From assembly GCA_015499995.1 (NCBI GenBank), contig JADNRV010000734.1:1-15320 (forward strand): 15,320 nucleotides of DNA. Direction: 5' to 3'. The translations under genes and the position numbers were made by a program. Numbering within the stretch: position 1 is the stretch's first letter; each line of letters begins with the position of its first letter. Origin of the DNA: Flammula alnicola. Its lineage: Eukaryota; Basidiomycota; Agaricomycetes; Agaricales; Strophariaceae. The notes under the pieces were generated by a model. It did no database searches. It was not told the origin of the DNA and saw only the letters and a program-made list of their open reading frames with translations. This document shows positions 9,428-15,320 of this stretch, one piece after another.

Positions 9428-10757
9428 TTACGATGATGCGGTCTTTTGAGAGCTGGTTGATTGCAGACCCGATGCCGAGGCAGTTGGTGATACCGATCGT
9501 GAGGCCGATGGCACAGTGCCGGTGGTCTGCAGGTTTCCAACGAGACCACTCGAATTATAGGCCCGGGTGGTGTTTCCTAAAAGCACCCACGAAATCCCTC
9601 CGAGGATGTGAGACATGAATAAGTCATCCTCCAATAAGACAGGTGAATTGGCGCTGAAGAGGAAATATACCGAGCTTGCTTACTTGCCATGTTTCGTTCA
9701 AGTGACCCAAGCTCGTGTAGAAGCTGCGGCCTGCAACGCCGCCATCCGCAACTCCGGCCCCGTGTTCCTGGAACCAGGCTGTATACTCGTCATAGTGAGT
9801 ATTTGGCCATCCTCAATCCATAAGTGCTTCAAAGGCGTACCGAGGGGATGGGGTGTGCCTTGATTAAAGCGCCGTATACCAGTATCTTGATTTCGGTGAG
9901 CATAGATATTGCATCAATGTTGCCAGACGATCACTTACCAACATAACTCGACTCATTAGCCGCCAAGATGACCGTTGCGCCGAGGTCTCGCGGGTCAGAT
10001 TCGAAGTTATATCTGGCAAAGAATATTTTTATTTATTTCGTCCATGTGCATCTTGATTTGCTACGCTGCTTACGCCTCGTCTTGAACGTTCCAAATAGCT
10101 GGAAGCTTGCTAGTGATGGGGTTCGACACATCCAGAACATCGACAGTCTGTAAATCCCATATTGTTGGACTTTGAGCTACCACTTGTAAGTTGTATATGC
10201 CTGGACTCACAAAATTCTGTAGATTGGCATGATAGTCGAAAAGGGAACCTTGGGTATGTAAATTGCAGGTTTCATCTCATTTCAGAGAAACTGGGGGAAA
10301 TATACCTAACTCCCTTGTGTAAAAGGTGGTATTCCTGAGTGTATCAGACGAAGAATGTATCCCTACGAAGGTGCCTCCAAGATTGAGATAATTCTGAAAA
10401 GCGGCTTTTCCTGCAGTGTCGAGCACTTTGTAAAACAACTTGAATACAAACAACCTCGTTGTGAAAGACTCGGTACCACTTACCTTCGCCTGTAGTGCTC
10501 AAAAACACCAACGCGTCATAGTTGGAAAGGATGGTATCGGTGAATTGCGATGGGTCTTCCGTATTATCGAATGTCGCGTTAATTGAATCTTCCTTGGCCT
10601 TTAACGCCGCAATAGCGGTAGGGATAGAGTCATGTCTGAATCCTTTGGTGGCGGAGTATATCAGGATTCGTGCCTCGGCAGCGCCGACCGTCGGTGTACA
10701 GAGAACAAGTAAGGAATAAAGGCAAGTCACGAAGAAACATATCCCTTTCATGTTCAT
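9428..10757 (-). CDS. Secreted ThuA-like domain protein
   Basis: Predicted secreted protein of 306 aa with a ThuA (trehalose-utilisation-like, glutamine-amidotransferase-like fold) domain. Exons on the minus strand: 10757-10484, 10425-10306, 10248-10211, 10147-10074, 10012-9939, 9885-9841, 9778-9684 and 9628-9428; phases close. The signal peptide is about residues 1-27. Family landmarks follow: RILIYSATKGFRHDSIP (30-46), YDALVFLSTTGE (80-91), GGTFVGIHSSSD (108-119), PHPLAWFQEHGAG and GRSFYTSLGH (226-234). A Ser/Thr-rich tail (about 276-306) without a hydrophobic end suggests an O-glycosylated extension rather than a GPI anchor. The bacterial namesake acts in disaccharide catabolism; for secreted fungal members I infer no specific substrate. 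The last intron uses an unusual GAG acceptor. A second in-frame ATG at 10751 could also serve as start. It is divergent from arginyl-tRNA synthetase. Confidence 0.85.
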
Positions 10758-11098
10758 AGCAGAAAGGAGCGTGATGGCTGACAGGAAGGACTAGCAGGAC
10801 TAGCTGCGGACGAAGCGCATTCCAATGAGCACAGTGCCGCCTAGAACGCGGTGACACAGCCACGATTTGTCAACTTCGACAAAAAATCTTATCGATCTTG
10901 AATTACTTCAAACTGGCCGCTCTCTTTTCTCTTCGACGTTCCCTTGTACCATATTTTCCCATTTCTCTGTCTCAGTCTCTCACAGCCAAGGGATTAACAC
11001 GAAATATCTGCTGCGCATCTCACCCACGGAAACATACCTCCCGGATACCCACTTATAAGCCACTAGCCGGACTCAAAACTTACCCTGGAACCAAAAGA
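10758..11098. promoter_or_regulatory. Divergent promoter of ThuA-like gene and ArgRS
   Basis: There are 341 nt between the two start ATGs. A CCAAT box is at 10822-10826 on the plus strand. The right part (10862-11098) is an open frame continuous with ArgRS and is described separately, which would leave only about 100 nt as non-coding promoter if that part is translated. Confidence 0.5.
10862..11098 (+). other. Candidate non-AUG mitochondrial presequence of ArgRS
   Basis: This stretch is in frame with the ArgRS ATG and contains no stop and no ATG. Its 79 codons encode 14 Lys/Arg and no Asp or Glu, with an amphipathic-looking FKLAALFSLRRSLVPYF segment near codons 16-32. The in-frame ACG at 10862 has G at -3, and a TTG lies at 10898. 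Acidic codons (GAA, GAC) and the first in-frame stop (TGA at 10826-10828) occur only upstream. Translation is inferred, not shown. Confidence 0.4.
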
Positions 11099-13205
11099 AT
11101 GTCGTCTTCACCGATGCCTCAATTGCCTGTCGTACCAGGCACTGAACCTTCGAAGGCGGTTCTCGACTCTTTCCGAATAGCCATCGCAAAACGGCTGTCG
11201 GAGACTCTTCCGTTGACGCTTGAACAAGCGTACTCGGGAGTGGAGAATGGAAAGAAGGGAGAGGATTTTACGGTCGCTATTCCTCGATTCAGGCTTCCGG
11301 GCAAGGTCGATGAAATTGGCGCGAAGGTCATCGAAAACGTGAGTGTCTGTTTCTGTAACTGAGTCATAACCAGCCTACTGCTATGTTTTTTCTCGGAAAT
11401 TCGTCTTTTCTAATTCACAACTCCAAACCTATCCTTTTATTCAGTAATATGATGGCTAAAATATTCTACCCCGCAGTTCCAACCCGACGAATGGATCGAG
11501 GCTGTCGCGCTAGATAAAGCCTTCCTCCACTTCCGGGTGAACACCACCAACATGATCCGCGAAGTGCTCAACCAGGTACACGCCCTCTCTCACTCGACAC
11601 TCTCAAAACAACCCGAGTATGGTTCCAACGAATCGGGCCAGGGCAAGAAAGTCATCATCGAATACTCATCGCCCAACATCGCCAAGTCTTTCCATGTCGG
11701 CCATTTGCGAAGCACGATCATCGGCGCGTTCCTCGCCAACTTGTACAAGGCTTGTGGGTGGGAAGTCATCTCTATGAACTACCTCGGCGACTGGGGCACA
11801 CAGGTGCGTCTCTATATCGTCGAGCCGTCGAGCGATAAGGTAACACCATTCATTCGTTCTAGTTCGGAATGATCGCTACAGGATACGAGAAATACGGCTC
11901 GCAAGAGGAGCTCGAAAAAGACGCCATCAAGCATCTCTTCGACGTCTATGTCAAGGTCAACAAGGACGCCGAGGCGGACCCCAACGTCAAAGTCGAGGCT
12001 GCGCAGTGGTTCAAGCGCATGGAGGACGGCGACGAGGCCGCGCTGAAGAACTGGCGGGTCTGGCGAGAGATGAGCGTGAAGAAGTACGAGCAGGAGTACG
12101 AGAGGCTGAACGTCAAGTTCGACGTGTACACGGGCGAGAGCAAGGTGGGCAAGGCGTCGATGGACAAGGCGCTCGCCCAGCTGGAGGGATGGGGCTCATC
12201 TCAGATTCGGACGGCGCGAAGCTCGTGGAGCTGGAGAAGTGGAAGCTCGGAAAAGCTGTCGTCCGAAAGAAAGGTACGTTCGCCACTTTCTGTTTATTTT
12301 ATTTTAATATCCTCATCACCCTGCCATCCTATAGACGGAACGTCTATCTACCTCACCCGAGATATCGGCGGTGCGATCGAGCGATACGAACAATACAAAT
12401 TCGACAAGATGATCTACGTCGTGTCCTCCCAACAAGACCTGCATCTCAGCCAGTTCTTCAAGGTGCTTGATCTAATGGGCTTCCCCTGGGCCAAGTCGCT
12501 CGTGCACGTCAACTACGGGCTTGTACAGGGCATGAGCACGCGAAAGGCACCGTCGTGTTCCTGGACCAGATCATCAAGGAGGCTGGGCGTCATGCATGAA
12601 CAGATGCAGAAGAACGAGGAGAAGTATGCCGCCGTCGAAGACCCCGAGGAACGAGTCTCGAAATTGGTATCACCGGAGTGAAGATCCAGGATATGGCTGC
12701 GAAGAGGTCCGTTGTCGCTTCATTTATTTTTTCCATGTCTTTCAACAACTGATGGTTGTTCAACCACCACGTAGGATCAACAACTACACCTTCAACTGGG
12801 ACCGAATGAAGTCCTTCGAAGGCGACACCGGGCCCTACCTCCAATAGCCCACGTCCGCTCGCCTCCATCGGGCGGAAGAACCCGCACCTCCTACCCCTCC
12901 CACCCCCGTCCGAGATCGACACCGCCTCTCTCGCACAGTACTCGCACGCGCGGGACATCGTGTTCCTCCTAGGGACGTATCCCGACGTCGTCAAGACCGC
13001 GCTGAAGACGCACGAGCCGAGCGGGGTCGTGACGTTCGCGTTCCGGCTCGCGCATGCCATCTCGAGCGCGTGGGACGTGGTCATCGTGAAGGGCGAGGAG
13101 GATTTGGAGAAGGCGCGGGCGAAGATGTTCTTGTACGAGTGTGCGAGGGACGTGTTGGCGGCTGCGATGCGGCTGTTGAGCATACGGCCTTTGGAGAGGA
13201 TGTAG
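11099..13205 (+). CDS. Arginyl-tRNA synthetase, frame broken in second half
   Basis: Class I aminoacyl-tRNA synthetase that charges tRNA-Arg; about 595 aa is expected if the frame were continuous. Exons: 11099-11338, 11477-11803, 11863-12273, 12335-12706 and 12775-13205. The N-terminal tRNA-recognition domain spans about residues 15-85. The catalytic domain has SSPNIAKSFHVGHLRST with the HIGH-type motif HVGH. GMSTRK is the KMSKS-type loop. The C-terminal helical anticodon-binding domain has SFEGDTGPYLQ, and the protein ends LLSIRPLERM. Exons 1 and 2 and most of exon 3 are intact. After 12186 the frame slips by 1 nt near 12188, 12547, 12660, 12847 and 12857 and by 2 nt near 12588, each within otherwise well-conserved sequence. 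The breaks most likely reflect assembly or sequencing errors in an essential gene, but a recent pseudogene beside a second copy elsewhere is possible. The in-frame upstream stretch may add a mitochondrial form. Confidence 0.85.
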
Positions 13206-13546
13206 GATCGTCCAATCTGTCGGTGCTGGAATATTGGCCATTAAATATGTTTACGATGTATCAATAATTTTCATTGATTAATTGAGAGGCTTTTCGCTTG
13301 AGGCAACGTGTACTCAGAAAACTGGTTCCCCCCTGTTTCCACCGCGAAAAAAAAAGGCTTGGATCCAAGGCATTAGAGGGGATAAAGATAAATATTATGA
13401 GGGTTATCCGAGAGATGTATAAGGTATGGTAAAGAGTGGAGGTGTCCAAGATGAATAGATGGACAGTAGCAGAAAGAGCAGAAAGATACATATGCAAATA
13501 GCCCTGAGAAGAAGTTATAATGGCAAGGAAGGATAGAGGTTTTCCA
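13206..13546. other. Intergenic between convergent ArgRS and J-protein
   Basis: This is the shared 3' flank of two convergent genes. It is AT-rich near 13230-13280 and otherwise featureless. I found no RNA gene or open frame with family resemblance. The long minus frame here extends into the J-protein exon out of frame. Confidence 0.5.
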
Positions 13547-15320
13547 TCACTGAGGTCGGCAATCGGGTTCGCCGTCCTCGTCGTCTTCGTCTTCTTCCCA
13601 GTCTTCGTCGTCTTCGCCGAACTGCGATGCAAAGGCTTGGTCAAAGAAGCGGCCAGCCGGAAAAGACCGAGCACCCACATCGACAATGTCGCTCTCCTCA
13701 AAGTCCGCCTCGTCCACAGCTTCAGGTTGTGGATCAACATCCGTTCGTTTTGGAGGAAGGACTGCCTCAACAGCCTGAAAATTAGGTGTCAACTTCGAAT
13801 TCTTCAAGAGCAAACGAAAAAGAGACCAACCTTCACATCCACACTTTTAAGCCATTGCTCATCTGGCATTTCAATGTGGAATACCACATAGAGATCGCCC
13901 TTTTCGTCTGGCCGTCGGTAAATCGGCATGCCTTCTCCTCGCAGCACGATGGAATCTTGCGGCTTGATTATTTTTCCAGGAGGAGTTGTCATCTTTATAC
14001 CTCGTCCGTCGAGGTGCGTGATGATGATGCGAGAAAATCCGAGAAGGGCCTCTGACAATGTGATGGTAACATTTGTTAAAAGGTCATTGCCTGATCGTTC
14101 AAAGGATTCGTGTTGGCTGGCTTTCAGGATGAATATGACGTCACCAGCGGGAATGCCAGGCTACCGGAAGCACGTTAAAGGTGGTTCCGGGTCGAAAACT
14201 TGAAACGCACCTCTTGATCTCCACCACCTGCAAGTACTATTCGTTGGCGATCAGTCATTCCCTTCTCAACAAAGATTTCCTGGCGTGTCTTCTCCTTCAC
14301 AGTCTTCTCGCCCTTGCATTTCTTACACCTGTACGCAGGATGATTACAACACCAATACGAAGACATGATGAAAGGATGCCAACCTTTCTTTCTCCTTCAG
14401 CCTTTCGCCAAGACCGTGGCACTCTTTACATGCAGCTTTTGAGATTCCATAGGCACCTGTCGGCAGCTGTAACACATTGTTTTTAAGCGGACAAATGAGA
14501 GAGTGGGGATAAACGCACTCGTATCTTCGTATTGGTCCAGCCTTGGCCTTCGCAAGTAGAACAAGGTTTAGGTTTGGCATTGCCACGCGCTCCAGAACTT
14601 TGTCGAAAAAGCATCAGATGAAGTGTACAGTGATACAACGTTGAATTGGACATACCCTTTACAGACCGAGCAGATGACTTCCTTCTCCATGTTCATCTTC
14701 ACGGACTTGCCATTGTACAAATCCTCCAACGTCACATCGTAGGGTATGACAGAATCTTCTCCCTTTCCTCTCCGCCTTCCACCAGGCATGTCAGGTCCGA
14801 AGTCGAATCCGAACATTGGATTTCCACCACCACCACCACCAGCGAAAAATTGGGCGAAAAAATTAGCAGGGTCCATGGGATCGCCTCGACTGGACCCCAT
14901 GCCATCCAATCCATGAGTATCGTAGGCGGAACGTTTGTTTGCATCACTCAAAATCTCGTAGCTGGAACAATTGTATGGGTAAGTCGTGGATTTCGATAGT
15001 AAAGAAGGACAAACGCGGCCGCCATCTCTTGAACTTTTGTCCAGCTTCAGGATCATTGATGTTCTTGTCCTGGAGGAGGAGGTGAGTTGGTACGCTTGGA
15101 AAAAATACAAATCACATACCGGATGGTGTTCTTTCGCCTTTCAAGTAGTAAGTTCGCAGTCCAACAAGATTCGCGACGAGAAAATACCTTTCTTTTGTAG
15201 GCCTTTTTGATTTCGTCTTTTTCCAGTTGTTAGATATACTGCGTCATTGCAAGTCCCTTGAAGAAATCCCACCTTCAGATGCATTGAACGAAACTCCGAG
15301 AAGCTCATAAAGTTCTGTTT
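13547..15320 (-). CDS. Type I J-protein (Hsp40/DnaJ), 5' end outside window
   Basis: Co-chaperone that stimulates Hsp70 ATPase and binds unfolded clients. Exons on the minus strand: 15320-15273 (partial), 15216-15188, 15137-15120, 15069-15015, 14961-14656, 14597-14519, 14466-14384, 14328-14211, 14160-13831 and 13774-13547. The J domain begins TELYELLGV at the window edge; its HPD motif is split by an intron after HP. A Gly-rich linker with six consecutive Gly follows. Four zinc-finger motifs are present: CSVCKG, CSTCEG, CKECHG and CKKCKG. Substrate-binding domains include GIPAGDVIFIL and GEGMPIYRRPDEKGDLYVVF. The tail is highly acidic and ends Cys-Arg-Pro-Gln. It resembles the Xdj1/Ydj1 group; the acidic tail favours an Xdj1-like assignment, with moderate confidence. 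One base is missing in exon 4 (near 15029), where AAGAG stands for the expected AAAGAG before MAAAYEIL. Only a few N-terminal codons lie beyond the window. Confidence 0.88.

Noticed and set aside
12006..12470. 154-codon second frame inside ArgRS
   Set aside because: After 12190 it carries the true ArgRS sequence because of the 1-nt slip; before that it is a GC-rich shadow frame. It is not a separate gene.
14834..14851. Triplet repeat (CCACCACCA on the plus strand)
   Set aside because: This is the short poly-Gly part of the normal Gly/Phe-rich linker of a J-protein, not an expanded repeat of interest.
1..15320. Transposon, CRISPR array, prophage or tRNA
   Set aside because: No terminal repeats, transposase or integrase motifs, regularly spaced repeats or cloverleaf-like sequence were seen; the window is ordinary intron-rich fungal DNA.

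Overview
The window looks like nuclear DNA of a filamentous fungus, most likely a basidiomycete (Agaricomycete-like). Nearly every gene is split by many short GT-AG introns (about 47-140 nt, mostly 50-65), intergenic gaps are short, and the protein set is fungal: secreted A1 aspartic proteases with KR-rich propeptides, a secreted ThuA-like protein and a small PDSW-type complex I subunit. I assembled all gene models by hand from splice signals, reading frame and family motifs. No database search was run.

Layout from left to right. (1) Secreted aspartic protease A, minus strand, 552-2612, 9 exons, 501 aa. (2) Decayed calcineurin-like metallophosphoesterase, minus strand, 3198-3937. (3) Secreted aspartic protease B, minus strand, 4372-6273, 8 exons, 501 aa, a paralogue of A. 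Its propeptide carries a duplicated dibasic-flanked peptide. (4) Enoyl-CoA hydratase/isomerase with a C-terminal SRL peroxisomal signal, minus strand, 7009-8164. (5) Divergent from it, a 78-aa complex I subunit of the NDUFB10/PDSW type, plus strand, 8401-8741. (6) Secreted ThuA-like protein, minus strand, 9428-10757. (7) Divergent from it, class I arginyl-tRNA synthetase, plus strand, 11099-13205. Its reading frame is broken by six 1-2 nt deficits in the second half. Its first ATG is preceded in frame by an open, basic, acid-free stretch that resembles a mitochondrial presequence. (8) Convergent with it, a type I J-protein (Hsp40), minus strand, 13547 to beyond 15320, with one 1-nt deficit. 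No tRNA, rRNA, transposon, CRISPR array or origin was recognised.

The genes do not form one pathway. The left third is a small secreted-protease locus made by duplication around a dying gene. The right two thirds is housekeeping: peroxisomal lipid metabolism, respiration, translation and protein folding. The observations most worth testing are the possible non-AUG start of a mitochondrial arginyl-tRNA synthetase, the Kex2-type repeats in protease B, and whether the ArgRS frameshifts are assembly errors or real.
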